A DNA stretch of 15,421 bases, taken from Sphingobacteriales bacterium (lineage in GTDB: Bacteria > Bacteroidota > Bacteroidia > Chitinophagales > Chitinophagaceae). Of the stretch, positions 6,648-14,454 are shown in pieces. The position numbers and the translations under genes were made by a program. The DNA lies in NCBI GenBank assembly GCA_024640385.1, contig JAHEFC010000041.1:1-15421 (forward strand). Direction: 5' to 3'. The notes beneath the pieces are model-generated. The model made no database searches. It was given only the letters and a program-made list of their open reading frames with translations, and was not told the DNA's origin. Position 1 is the stretch's first letter. Every line of letters begins with the position of its first letter.

Positions 6648-7748
6648 ATGGCTTTACAAGCAGGAATTGTAGGATTACCGAATGTTGGAAAATCAACGCT
6701 TTTTAATGCACTGAGCAATGCAAAGGCACAGGCTGCGAATTTCCCATTCTGTACCATTGAACCGAATGTTGGGGTGATCACGGTGCCGGATGACCGATTA
6801 ATTGAACTGGAAAAGCTTGTCAAGCCTAACCGTGTGGTTCCCACCACCGTGGAGATCGTGGACATTGCCGGCCTTGTCAAAGGGGCAAGCAAGGGTGAAG
6901 GCCTGGGTAACCAGTTCCTGGGAAATATCAGGAGTACAGATGCCATCATCCATGTGATGAGGTGTTTTGAAGATGATAACGTGATACACGTTGACGGCAG
7001 TGTGAACCCGGTGAGGGACAAAGAGGTGATCGATATCGAGCTTCAGCTGAAAGACCTGGACAGCGTGGACAAGAAGATCGCAAAAACGGAGAAGCTGGTG
7101 AAAACCGCTGACCGCGAGATCCTAAATGGTTATGACATCCTGAAAAGACTGAAGGCCCACCTGGAGCAAGGGAAAAATGCAAGATCCTTTGATGTGAGTG
7201 TGGAAGACAGGATCAAGCACATCGATGATATGTTCCTGCTGACCATGAAGCCTGTACTCTATGTGTGTAACGTGGATGAAAAATCTGTAGTGAAAGGTAA
7301 TGAGCATACAAAGGCCGTTATGGATGCGGTGAAGGATGAGAAAGCCGAGATCATTTTCATCAGTGCCGCCATAGAAAGTGAGATAGCGGTGATGGAAAGC
7401 TATGACGACAGGCAGATGTTCCTGGAAGACATGGGGCTTTCGCAAAGCGGTGTGGCAAGGCTGATCACATCTACCTATAAATTACTAAGACTGATCACCT
7501 ATTTCACGGCCGGAGTGCAGGAAGTCAGGGCCTGGACGGTTACTGAAGGTATGACGGCTCCACAGGCCGCAGGCGTGATCCATACGGATTTTGAAAAAGG
7601 ATTCATCCGTGCGGAAGTGATCAAGTATAATGATTTCATTCAGTACGGCTCTGAAGCCGCCTGCAGAGATGCAGGCAAGTTGGCGGTGCAGGGTAAGGAG
7701 TACATTGTTGAGGATGGAGACATTATGCATTTCAGGTTCAATGTATAA
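6648..7748 (+). CDS. ychF: Redox-regulated ATPase YchF (OLA1 family)
   Basis: A 366-residue P-loop NTPase of the Obg/OLA1 group, associated with ribosomes and stress responses in other bacteria. Seen: Walker A GLPNVGKST at 9-17, switch II DIAGLVKGASKGEGLGNQFL at 72-91, His 114 at the position of the E. coli YchF catalytic histidine, and NVDE at 208-211. NVDE replaces the GTPase NKxD motif, and this change is linked to ATP preference in the family. A coiled-coil region lies at about 130-185 and a C-terminal TGS domain at about 283-366. The ATG at 6648 gives the canonical MALQAGIVGLPN start. An in-frame ATG 111 bases upstream would add a non-conserved extension and precede the likely promoter. 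It stands alone on the plus strand, convergent with the FAS1 gene. Confidence 0.97.
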   Translation: MALQAGIVGLPNVGKSTLFNALSNAKAQAANFPFCTIEPNVGVITVPDDRLIELEKLVKPNRVVPTTVEIVDIAGLVKGASKGEGLGNQFLGNIRSTDAIIHVMRCFEDDNVIHVDGSVNPVRDKEVIDIELQLKDLDSVDKKIAKTEKLVKTADREILNGYDILKRLKAHLEQGKNARSFDVSVEDRIKHIDDMFLLTMKPVLYVCNVDEKSVVKGNEHTKAVMDAVKDEKAEIIFISAAIESEIAVMESYDDRQMFLEDMGLSQSGVARLITSTYKLLRLITYFTAGVQEVRAWTVTEGMTAPQAAGVIHTDFEKGFIRAEVIKYNDFIQYGSEAACRDAGKLAVQGKEYIVEDGDIMHFRFNV

Positions 7749-7900
7749 CGCAGAGACGCGGAGAATGACGCAGAGACGCGGAGAATAACACAGAGACGCG
7801 GAGGTATAGAAAAAGAGACAAGGGCTTTCGCTCTCGTCTCTTTTAGTTTTAGTATTTTATTCTGCGTCTCTGTGTTATTCTCCGTGTCTCTGTGTTATTG
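7748..7900. repeat. 20-bp tandem repeat with inverted counterpart between ychF and the FAS1 gene
   Basis: Left arm: 20-base units of the form ACGCAGAGACGCGGAGAATG at 7748-7767 and 7768-7787, plus a partial third at 7788-7803. Right arm: about two units in reverse complement at 7861-7900 (TCTGCGTCTCTGTGTTATTC and a variant). The left arm starts at the last base of the ychF stop codon. The right arm covers the stop codon of the FAS1 gene (7895-7897). A separate terminator hairpin lies between the arms. Together they form a nested palindrome. There are no spacers, so it is not a CRISPR array. Confidence 0.8.
7811..7844. terminator. Bidirectional terminator between ychF and the FAS1 gene
   Basis: AAAAGAGAC (7811-7819) pairs with GTCTCTTTT (7836-7844). 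After one mismatch a further five pairs (AGGGC with GCTCT, one G-T) close a TTTC tetraloop. The plus strand continues into a T-rich run (TTTTAGTTTTAGTATTTT), and the minus strand leaves the stem with five Ts. It can serve both convergent genes. Confidence 0.8.
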
Positions 7901-9001
7901 GAACCGTAATACCTGGTCAATCACGTGTGCCACACCATTCAAAACATTCCTGTTTGTAGAAGTAAAATTGGATGTGGTTGGATTGGCCAGTCCTTTCACC
8001 CCGGCTGTACTCACACTTACCGTAGTTCCGGGAATGGCTGCAGTTAACAGCGTTGGAACCGGAGTAGGTGTAGCTGGAAGGTTAGGAGAAAAAGCCCTTA
8101 CTCCTAAAACATGGTAAGAAACAATAGCCCTTACAATTTGAGGATCTAATGCACCAATTGAACCTTCAACCGGAGGGACCCCAAGCGCAGTAAGTAATGC
8201 CCGGAAAGCATTATTATTTGGGGCAAACACAGTCAGGTTTGGACCGTATGCAAGATTCAAAACAGAATCCAGCCTGTTCATTCCAACCTGCCCGGCATCT
8301 GCCCTTGCAATAGCAGCTGCCAAAAAGCTCAGAGTAGTATCAGTCTTGATCATCTCCGACAAAGTATTTACTGATTTGGGGCCAGGAGGTGTAGCTATGG
8401 CAGTCACCGTATAGGTTGGCAATGCCAGGCCACCGATCACGTGGATCACCCCATTTGATGCCTGAACATCCGCCTGTACCACAGGCACGTTATTAACCCA
8501 GGCACTTGAACCTCTCCGCGATGGGAATAAAGGCGCTCTTACAAAAGGCGCAGGCGCCCCCGGCAAGGCAAACATGGAATGGTTGAGCTGGTTGGGAAAA
8601 GTTTCAGGAATATTGGCAGCTGCCACCTTATAACCTAAGACGTGATAGTTGATCAGAGGAGAAAGTGTTGTCAGCGGGATCGCTTGTATGGTCGAGATCC
8701 CCGTAGGCAGCCCCTGGGCGGCCAGGAAACCCCTGAACACTGCATTTGGCGGTGCAAAAACTGTAAAATTATTCGTATTGGTGAACAGTGCATCTGCCAG
8801 GCCAACCCTGTTCACTGATGCGAGCAGGTAACTGAAATTAGTGTCCCTGGTAATAATATCCCCAATTGTTAACCCTGTCCCTGGCTGAGGCCTGGGATTG
8901 GGAACTGGATCCGGCACATCTTTATTACATGCGCTGAACAAAAGAACGCCACATAATAGCCCGGCGATCAGTTTATTTATTTTGAATTGTTTCATGTTCA
9001 T
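7895..9001 (-). CDS. Surface-type lipoprotein with two fasciclin (FAS1) domains
   Basis: A 368-residue protein with a lipoprotein signal (1-24) and a lipobox ending FSAC, Cys 25. The next residues NKDVPD followed by a Pro-rich linker resemble the acidic surface-export signal described for Bacteroidota lipoproteins. Domain 1 (about 44-197) shows FTVFAPPNAVF, YHVLG and SNGVIHVIGGLALP. Domain 2 (about 210-368) shows LTVFAPNNNAF, YHVLG and LNGVAHVIDQVLRF. These are the FAS1 H1, YH and H2 landmarks. FAS1 domains bind proteins or polysaccharides outside cells. It starts 17 bases after the receptor gene, so the two are probably translated from one mRNA; it occupies the place a SusD-type lipoprotein usually holds. 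A second Met at codon 3 is an alternative start. The ligand is unknown. Confidence 0.93.
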   Translation of the reverse strand: MNMKQFKINKLIAGLLCGVLLFSACNKDVPDPVPNPRPQPGTGLTIGDIITRDTNFSYLLASVNRVGLADALFTNTNNFTVFAPPNAVFRGFLAAQGLPTGISTIQAIPLTTLSPLINYHVLGYKVAAANIPETFPNQLNHSMFALPGAPAPFVRAPLFPSRRGSSAWVNNVPVVQADVQASNGVIHVIGGLALPTYTVTAIATPPGPKSVNTLSEMIKTDTTLSFLAAAIARADAGQVGMNRLDSVLNLAYGPNLTVFAPNNNAFRALLTALGVPPVEGSIGALDPQIVRAIVSYHVLGVRAFSPNLPATPTPVPTLLTAAIPGTTVSVSTAGVKGLANPTTSNFTSTNRNVLNGVAHVIDQVLRFQ

Positions 9002-9018
9002 TTAGTTTTCATCCCGTT

Positions 9019-11766
9019 TTAGAAAATGTTATAAGCAAAACGCACGTAGTAAAGGCCCCCGATAGAAGGGTTACCCGGTGCAGTAGTGTAATATTGGTTC
9101 AACAGGTTGTTGGCTCCTATTGAAACCACGGATTTGATCTCCGGGAATTTGTACGACACCTGTGCATCTATATTATGGAACGCTGGTACATCACCAGTTG
9201 CGAAATCACTTTCATAGAAGAAAGTATCCTGCCAACGGTATGAAATATTGAACCCAAAACGTTTGTCCTTTCCGAATCCGTTGTTACCAAACCCGATGTT
9301 ATACCTGTACTGGGGGGCATTGAAGTATGCGATAAATCCTTCCGGAACATCCTGAAGCACATCGGTGGTTGCATTAAGCGTGGCATAATAACCGCGGGTC
9401 ATTCTATATTCCATACTGAAACCTGCACCATAAGTTTTGACCTTGGCTGTAGAGTTTACAGGGATGGAAAGGATGCTGATATTTGATGTTGTCCAGCCCA
9501 GATTTGTGTTGATCTTCTGACCAACTGCTTTCCTAACGATGAAATTGGTGTATTCACCCAGGTAACCGTAAACATCCAGTAACAACCTTCCTTTCGCCAG
9601 CAGAGCTTTATAACCTAGTTCAAAAGACTGAACACTTTCTGGCTTAAATTCATTGAATGTAGACTGTTTGGGATTTGTGGGTGAGCTGAGTGGAAGATCA
9701 ACGGGGGGATTGCCCTTAAAGTTATAGATCTCAGCAAAAACGGGCAAGCCTCCAATCAGCGTTTCACCACCACCTACACCCAACCTGATGTATTGTTGTT
9801 GGGTAGAAGGGAATCGATAGGCAGTCTGATAAGATAACCTGATGTTGTTATTCTGGGCCACTTTGAATACTGCGGTTGCCCTTGGAGTGAATCTGCCGGC
9901 GATTTTCTCATTCTTATCGTAACGACCAGAAACGATAAGCCTCAATTTTTTGCCAAAATCCCTGCCTGCCTGAACATAGGCGCCATATTCGTTAATGGGA
10001 ATTTTACCGGCTGTATCAATGAACAGCGTTCCCTGTGAGTTCAGCAGGAACTGCCTGAAGTTACCGCCGATAAGGATGTCTGCAACCTTCTTCGTGTATT
10101 CGGCAAGGTTATATTGACCTTCTACAGCATATAGATTTGTTTTGTCAAGGAACAGTGCACCGCCGTTCTTGATCGGTGTGCTGCGTACTTTGTCATATAC
10201 TGATTTAAAAGCATCGGAACCGGGCTGTGGTAATCCCCGGTCAGAATATGTCCTTGAAGCATTATGGGCGTCATAGGCATTCAATCCTGACATCCTGCTA
10301 TTTACATAATACTGCCAATACTCCTGTATCCAGGTAGCAGAAGGTTTCAATCTTTCGTTGGTGATCCTTGACGCAGCCGTCAGGTTATAAGACTGGCCGG
10401 CATCTTCCTGGGTAGTGTAAGCGCGAACCATCCAGTTCTTAGCCAGGAACTCCAGTTTATACTGGCCCATTTTCAGGTCTTTAAGGGAATACCTGTCACT
10501 ACCGGTATAAACTGTATTACCAGTTCCCCAGTAGCCAGCCAGAACCATTTCCACATTCTTTGTGATCTTGTAGTTGAGTGAACCTGTTACTTTGAAGTTG
10601 ATGGTATTGGGGTCTACTACATTAGCCTCACGGTAGCCGGTTCTTGAAACGGCCGGCACACCTTCTGCGATCAGCCCTCCGATAAACCCTGAAATTGGGG
10701 GAACCGCAGCAGCGATCTGGCTGAGGATAAAGGTGTTGATGTCGCTTCCAATTGAAGTTTCATCACCATAGCTGTTAGCGCCATTATAATTAGGATCCGA
10801 TTCCCTGGTACCGGGACCATACTCACCGATGGTGAGGCCATTGGCAGCTGTAGGCCTGATATAGTTACGTTGGTCATCCGCCACCCAGTCCTGGGCCTGA
10901 ATGAACTCACCTGCAATTTTGAAAGCTAATCTCTCATTCACTTTATGCGCGTAGCGAAGGCCTAAATTATAGTATGGCGATGTAGTGCGGTAGCGGTTGT
11001 CAGTATGCATCATACCTGTTTTGACCTGCATTGAAAGCCCTTCATATTTAAAGGGGTTCTTGCTGTTGATCAAGAGGGTCCCGTTCATCCCTCCGGGACC
11101 ATACAGAGCCGAAGACGCACCGGGCAGAAGTTCCATGCTCTCAACATCCAGTTCAGTTAAACCTACCACGCTGCCTACCGAAAAGTTAAGTCCGGGTGCC
11201 TGATTATCCATTCCGTCAACCAACTGGTTGAACCTGGTATTACCAGAACCTGCGAAACCACGGGTGGTTACTGTTTTAAAAGTGAGGCTGGAGGTAACCA
11301 GGTCAACACCTTTAACATTACCGATAATGTCGTAATAGCTTGCTGCAGGAGCATTCCGAATAGTGTTCAAACCTACTCTCTCAATAGTTACAGGGGACTC
11401 AAGGGCCCGGGTTTGCGTACGGGTTGCTGAAACCACGATCTCGTCTGACAGGTTGGAAGCAGATAATACTTCGATATCTATTACATCTGACGCAGATTTG
11501 ACTACAATTTCCTGGGTTACAGCGCCAACACCAGATACCACCAGCGTAAAGGGGTATTTTGTACTGGAAGGCAGTGCAAGGGTGAAATTTCCACTATCAT
11601 CTGTTGTAGTACCAACAGTGGTGCCTTTGATCTGCACGGACAATCTGCCTAAACTGACACCTGAGGTATTCCTGATTTTACCGGAAATGGATGATGTTTG
11701 GGCAAGAACGACCGTTGAGACCAAAACCAAAATAAGGGAAGCTAATACGCTACCTACTCGTTTCAT
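9019..11766 (-). CDS. TonB-dependent outer-membrane receptor with carboxypeptidase-regulatory-like N-terminus
   Basis: About 915 residues. The start ATG 11764-11766 gives a compact signal peptide (MKRVGSVLASLILVLVSTVV, cleaved near LAQ). In-frame ATGs at 11787 and 11841 are possible, but 11841 lies upstream of the apparent promoter and 11787 would leave almost no leader. Domains: carboxypeptidase-regulatory-like fold at about 26-100 (SGKIRNTSGVSLG, DDSGNFTLALP); TonB box DEIVVSATR at about 108-116; plug to about 235 with TRGFAGSG and LLPGASSALYGPGGMNG; then a beta barrel ending in aromatic VRFAYNIF. The plug resembles CirA-like siderophore or cobalamin receptors more than SusC, and no SusD follows. 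It lies directly upstream of the FAS1 lipoprotein gene. The substrate cannot be read from the sequence. Confidence 0.93.
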   Translation of the reverse strand: MKRVGSVLASLILVLVSTVVLAQTSSISGKIRNTSGVSLGRLSVQIKGTTVGTTTDDSGNFTLALPSSTKYPFTLVVSGVGAVTQEIVVKSASDVIDIEVLSASNLSDEIVVSATRTQTRALESPVTIERVGLNTIRNAPAASYYDIIGNVKGVDLVTSSLTFKTVTTRGFAGSGNTRFNQLVDGMDNQAPGLNFSVGSVVGLTELDVESMELLPGASSALYGPGGMNGTLLINSKNPFKYEGLSMQVKTGMMHTDNRYRTTSPYYNLGLRYAHKVNERLAFKIAGEFIQAQDWVADDQRNYIRPTAANGLTIGEYGPGTRESDPNYNGANSYGDETSIGSDINTFILSQIAAAVPPISGFIGGLIAEGVPAVSRTGYREANVVDPNTINFKVTGSLNYKITKNVEMVLAGYWGTGNTVYTGSDRYSLKDLKMGQYKLEFLAKNWMVRAYTTQEDAGQSYNLTAASRITNERLKPSATWIQEYWQYYVNSRMSGLNAYDAHNASRTYSDRGLPQPGSDAFKSVYDKVRSTPIKNGGALFLDKTNLYAVEGQYNLAEYTKKVADILIGGNFRQFLLNSQGTLFIDTAGKIPINEYGAYVQAGRDFGKKLRLIVSGRYDKNEKIAGRFTPRATAVFKVAQNNNIRLSYQTAYRFPSTQQQYIRLGVGGGETLIGGLPVFAEIYNFKGNPPVDLPLSSPTNPKQSTFNEFKPESVQSFELGYKALLAKGRLLLDVYGYLGEYTNFIVRKAVGQKINTNLGWTTSNISILSIPVNSTAKVKTYGAGFSMEYRMTRGYYATLNATTDVLQDVPEGFIAYFNAPQYRYNIGFGNNGFGKDKRFGFNISYRWQDTFFYESDFATGDVPAFHNIDAQVSYKFPEIKSVVSIGANNLLNQYYTTAPGNPSIGGLYYVRFAYNIF

Positions 11767-11796
11767 ACGCAGTCTATTTGGGTTCATAATTAGGGA

Positions 11797-11826
11797 CAAA
11801 ATAGGAATAGTTAAGTTTTTGCCAAA
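11797..11826 (-). promoter_or_regulatory. Candidate promoter of the receptor-FAS1 unit
   Basis: On the minus strand TTTG (11823-11826) is followed by 19 bases and TATTTTG (11797-11803), one base short of the -7 consensus TAnnTTTG. A start near 11790 would give the ATG at 11766 a leader of about 24 bases, close to that predicted for ychF. The site lies in the short gap shared with the divergent purC gene. Confidence 0.4.
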
Positions 11827-11853
11827 AAAAGAATTAAACATGGTATTACTTAG

Positions 11854-11884
11854 TTTGTTTGAATCCGCTTACAGATTTACTTTA
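11854..11884 (+). promoter_or_regulatory. Candidate promoter of purC with almost no leader
   Basis: TTTG (11854-11857), 19 bases, then TTACTTTA (11877-11884), which keeps the central TTT of the -7 consensus but departs at two key positions. If used, transcription would begin within a few bases of the purC ATG at 11890, giving a leaderless or near-leaderless mRNA. Confidence 0.35.
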
Positions 11885-11889
11885 GCACC

Positions 11890-12813
11890 ATGAGTTTATT
11901 CCGGTTTCCTGACCAAACATCTTACTATAAAGGGAAAGTACGTGATGTATATTCAATTGGCGAAAATATCCTTGTGATGATCGCCAGTGACCGTATATCT
12001 GCATTTGATGTCATACTTCCCCGTCCTATTCCTTTTAAAGGCCAGGTTTTAAACCAGATCGCTGCTTATATGCTGAATGCCACAAGGGATATTTGTCCCA
12101 ACTGGTTGCTGGATAGCCCGGCGCCCAATGTTTCCATCGGCCGCAGATGTAAGCCTTTTAAGATTGAAATGGTGGTCAGGGGTAACCTGGTTGGGCATGC
12201 CTGGAGAACCTACCAGTATACTAAACAATTATGCGGAGCCGTGATGCCGGATGGCCTGAAAGAAAACGATTTTTTCCCTGAACCACTGATCACCCCGTCT
12301 ACCAAAGCTGAGGCCGGGCACGATGAAGATATTTCTCCCGATGAGATACTGGAGCGGGGTATTGCCACAAAGGCGGAATGGGAACAGCTCTGTTCTTATG
12401 CGTTGGCATTATTTAAGAAAGGCAAAGAAATTGCTGCATCAAGGGGACTTATCCTGGCTGATACCAAATATGAATTCGGTAAGATCGGTGACACCATTTA
12501 CCTGATGGATGAAGTGCATACGCCAGACTCCTCCCGTTATTTTTATGCTGATGGATTTGAAGAAAGACAGAAATCCGGCGAAAGGCAGAAACAGCTGAGC
12601 AAAGAGTTTGTGCGTGAATGGCTGATCGCCAATAATTTCATGGGTAAGGAAGGCCAGCAGGTTCCTGACATGACGGATGAATGGGTGAATACCATTTCAC
12701 AACGTTATATTGACCTCTATGAGTTATTGATAGGTGAAAAATTCAAACCGGAAGCACTATCTGAATCTGAGACAGAGACGAGGATTCTTGCATCGCTGAA
12801 GAACATCGTGTGA
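11890..12813 (+). CDS. purC: Phosphoribosylaminoimidazole-succinocarboxamide synthase (SAICAR synthetase)
   Basis: A 307-residue enzyme that joins aspartate to CAIR with ATP in purine synthesis, in the cytoplasm. Seen: KGKVRDVY at 14-21 (nucleotide-binding loop), SDRISAFDV at 33-41, MVVRGNLVGHAWRTY near residue 95, ADTKYEFGK near 195 and the substrate-binding DEVHTPDSSRY at 207-217. The length fits the longer, eukaryote-like class found in Bacteroidota, against about 240 residues in E. coli. It stands alone: divergent from the receptor gene and convergent with trhO. No other pur gene is present. The start codon gives a normal N-terminus. Confidence 0.97.
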   Translation: MSLFRFPDQTSYYKGKVRDVYSIGENILVMIASDRISAFDVILPRPIPFKGQVLNQIAAYMLNATRDICPNWLLDSPAPNVSIGRRCKPFKIEMVVRGNLVGHAWRTYQYTKQLCGAVMPDGLKENDFFPEPLITPSTKAEAGHDEDISPDEILERGIATKAEWEQLCSYALALFKKGKEIAASRGLILADTKYEFGKIGDTIYLMDEVHTPDSSRYFYADGFEERQKSGERQKQLSKEFVREWLIANNFMGKEGQQVPDMTDEWVNTISQRYIDLYELLIGEKFKPEALSESETETRILASLKNIV

Positions 12814-12882
12814 GCAGGTGGTAGGTTGCAGAAAATCAAATGTGCTGCAACCTGCAACCTGCAACCTGCCACCTGCCACCTG
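12814..12882. repeat. Heptad repeat element, copy 1, between purC and trhO
   Basis: It begins at the first base after the purC stop and ends 13 bases before the trhO stop codon. The right arm carries three GCAACCT units and two GCCACCT units in 7-base phase; the left arm carries the reverse complement once or twice. The best hairpin pairs 12815-12830 with 12846-12861 with one mismatch and one wobble, around a 15-base loop. The extra units on the right allow alternative registers. Positions 12823-12860 are the exact reverse complement of 14038-14075 in copy 2. A role as a shared 3' terminator for the convergent genes is inferred; there is no T tract. Confidence 0.8.
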
Positions 12883-12895
12883 TTTCTACTGGCTT

Positions 12896-13924
12896 TTACC
12901 TGAAATGCTCGTATCTCTTTTTTGACTTATTGAAAATATTCTGCCCTTTATCCTGTCCCTTGCGCAATTCTTTCCTGGTTTCTTCAGGAAGATGAATGAT
13001 CTCCTGGCATTCTGTACTGCAGCATTGATCGAATTTCTCGGCGCATTCTTCACACTGGATGAAAAGCAGGTGACATCCTTCGTTCACACAGTTTACATGA
13101 TGATCCGCAGGCTTCCCGCACTGATGGCAACGGGCAATGATGTCGTTGGATATCCTCTCTCCCAGCCTTTCGTCGAATACAAAATTCTTTCCGATAAATT
13201 TATTTTCGATGCCCTGTGATTTGGCCTGCCGGCTATAGTTGATGATGCCCCCTTCCAGGTGAAATACATTTGAAAATCCCTGGTGAAGCATATAGGCACT
13301 GGCTTTCTCACACCTGATGCCACCGGTGCAATACATGATGATATTGGCATCTTTCTTATCCTTCATCATATCCACTGCCATGGGCAGTTGTTCACGAAAA
13401 GTATCACTTGGCACTTCGAGCGCATTTCTGAAATGTCCCACTTCATATTCGTAGTGGTTGCGCATATCAATAACAATAGTATTGGGGTCTTCGGTAAGCC
13501 GGTTGAACTGCTCTGCATTTACATATTTCCCTTTACGGCCCATGTCAAAGCTTGGATCATCGATACCGTCTGCCACTATTTTCTTCCGCACTTTCACATC
13601 CAGTACAAAAAATGATTTACCGTTATCATCTACCGCAATGTTCAGCCTCAACCCATCAAAACCGGGTAATGAAAAAAGATATTCCTTAAAGCTTTCAAGG
13701 TTTGCGGTAGGTACACTGATCTGGGCGTTGATGCCCTCATGTGCAATATAGATCCTTCCCAAAACGCCAATTTCCAGGTAGTTCTTATACATTTCGTCCC
13801 TGAACTGCTGCGGATCCGGAATGGGTATGTAATTGTAAAATGAGATGGTAGTTCTTGGCGTATCGTCTTTCTGGATACGCTCCTTCAGCTCCTTTCGGGA
13901 GATGCGGTTGTGAAGATTGGCCAT
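12896..13924 (-). CDS. trhO: tRNA uridine(34) hydroxylase, rhodanese-domain (YceA family)
   Basis: A 342-residue cytoplasmic protein of the TrhO/YceA family, which makes 5-hydroxyuridine at tRNA position 34 using oxygen. The N-terminal domain (about 25-115) has [12 protein letters not shown] and [15 protein letters not shown]. The rhodanese domain (about 130-232) has [17 protein letters not shown] and the active loop [11 protein letters not shown] with Cys 199. The C-terminal tail (266-306) holds nine cysteines, including CHQC at 266-269, CEEC at 291-294 and CC at 301-302, and may bind zinc; this extension is common in the family. The ATG gives [14 protein letters not shown] -7-like TACCTTCG lies on the minus strand at 13987-13994 without a good -33. 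The gene lies between two inverted heptad elements. Confidence 0.95.
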   Translation of the reverse strand: MANLHNRISRKELKERIQKDDTPRTTISFYNYIPIPDPQQFRDEMYKNYLEIGVLGRIYIAHEGINAQISVPTANLESFKEYLFSLPGFDGLRLNIAVDDNGKSFFVLDVKVRKKIVADGIDDPSFDMGRKGKYVNAEQFNRLTEDPNTIVIDMRNHYEYEVGHFRNALEVPSDTFREQLPMAVDMMKDKKDANIIMYCTGGIRCEKASAYMLHQGFSNVFHLEGGIINYSRQAKSQGIENKFIGKNFVFDERLGERISNDIIARCHQCGKPADHHVNCVNEGCHLLFIQCEECAEKFDQCCSTECQEIIHLPEETRKELRKGQDKGQNIFNKSKKRYEHFR

Positions 13925-14021
13925 TGTATAAATTTTAATTCCAGAGGAACCCCAGTTGCAGGCTGGGCAAAATTCCTAAACAGCCACGAAGGTAGGTTTT
14001 TTTCAACTTTACACCACTTTT

Positions 14022-14078
14022 AGCAGGTTAAGGTGGCAGGTTGCAGGTTGCAGCACATTTGATTTTCTGCAACCTGCT
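14022..14078. repeat. Heptad repeat element, copy 2 (inverted), upstream of trhO
   Basis: This is the reverse complement of copy 1 with one fewer AGGTTGC unit. The left arm has AGGTGGC then two AGGTTGC units; the right arm has TGCAACCTGC. The 38 bases 14038-14075 match copy 1 exactly in inverse. It ends four bases before the stop codon of the small membrane-protein gene, so it sits at that gene's 3' end and upstream of trhO. Confidence 0.8.
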
Positions 14079-14081
14079 CTA

Positions 14082-14438
14082 CTACCCTTCTCGTCTGATT
14101 ATTAATCTGAACAATCTTCCCGAGAGTCCGGCAAAACCACCTACTATTCCGCCAATTAAAGCAGTAATGAGAGCCAGCATCAGGGGATCATCTTTTTTGA
14201 GGATCACCTGGGAGATCCGGTGAGCCAGTATGTGGTTATTGCCTGAGCTTATGATCCATGCCATTCCTCCCCAGAAGAAAAAAGCGGCAAGAAATGCCGA
14301 AACAAAAGCCCAGCCTGGCTTTACAGGGATCATAGCATACACTATGAATGCCGCAATGGCGATGCTCCACCACGGGAAATATATACCGAAGGCAAATGCG
14401 AGTAAAGCAGTAAGTATGGCGCTGATGAAAAATTTCAT
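14082..14438 (-). CDS. Small integral membrane protein, function unknown
   Basis: A 118-residue protein with about four predicted membrane segments (near 3-20, 22-38, 43-63 and 86-106), a polar loop with a Lys-Lys-Asp-Asp stretch around 81-84, and a Gly-rich last helix (ALIGGIVGGFAGLSG). A basic tail follows (RLFRLIIRREG). I recognise no family. It starts 16 bases after the penicillin-acylase gene, so co-transcription is likely. Its stop adjoins the heptad element. It may be an accessory membrane protein for the upstream hydrolase, but nothing in the sequence shows this. Confidence 0.75.
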   Translation of the reverse strand: MKFFISAILTALLAFAFGIYFPWWSIAIAAFIVYAMIPVKPGWAFVSAFLAAFFFWGGMAWIISSGNNHILAHRISQVILKKDDPLMLALITALIGGIVGGFAGLSGRLFRLIIRREG

Positions 14439-14454
14439 GATCTTGGTTTTGCTG

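Noticed and set aside
7748..7900. CRISPR-like array
   Set aside because: The repeats are directly abutting 20-mers with no unique spacers, facing an inverted copy, and no cas gene is nearby.
11788..11841. Receptor start at 11841
   Set aside because: This start lies upstream of the candidate promoter and puts extra residues before a normal MKR-type signal peptide.
12814..14078. trhO as cargo of a composite or miniature transposon, given the inverted flanking repeats
   Set aside because: trhO is an ordinary chromosomal gene, there is no transposase, no target duplication is evident, and unit numbers differ between copies as in slippage-prone arrays.
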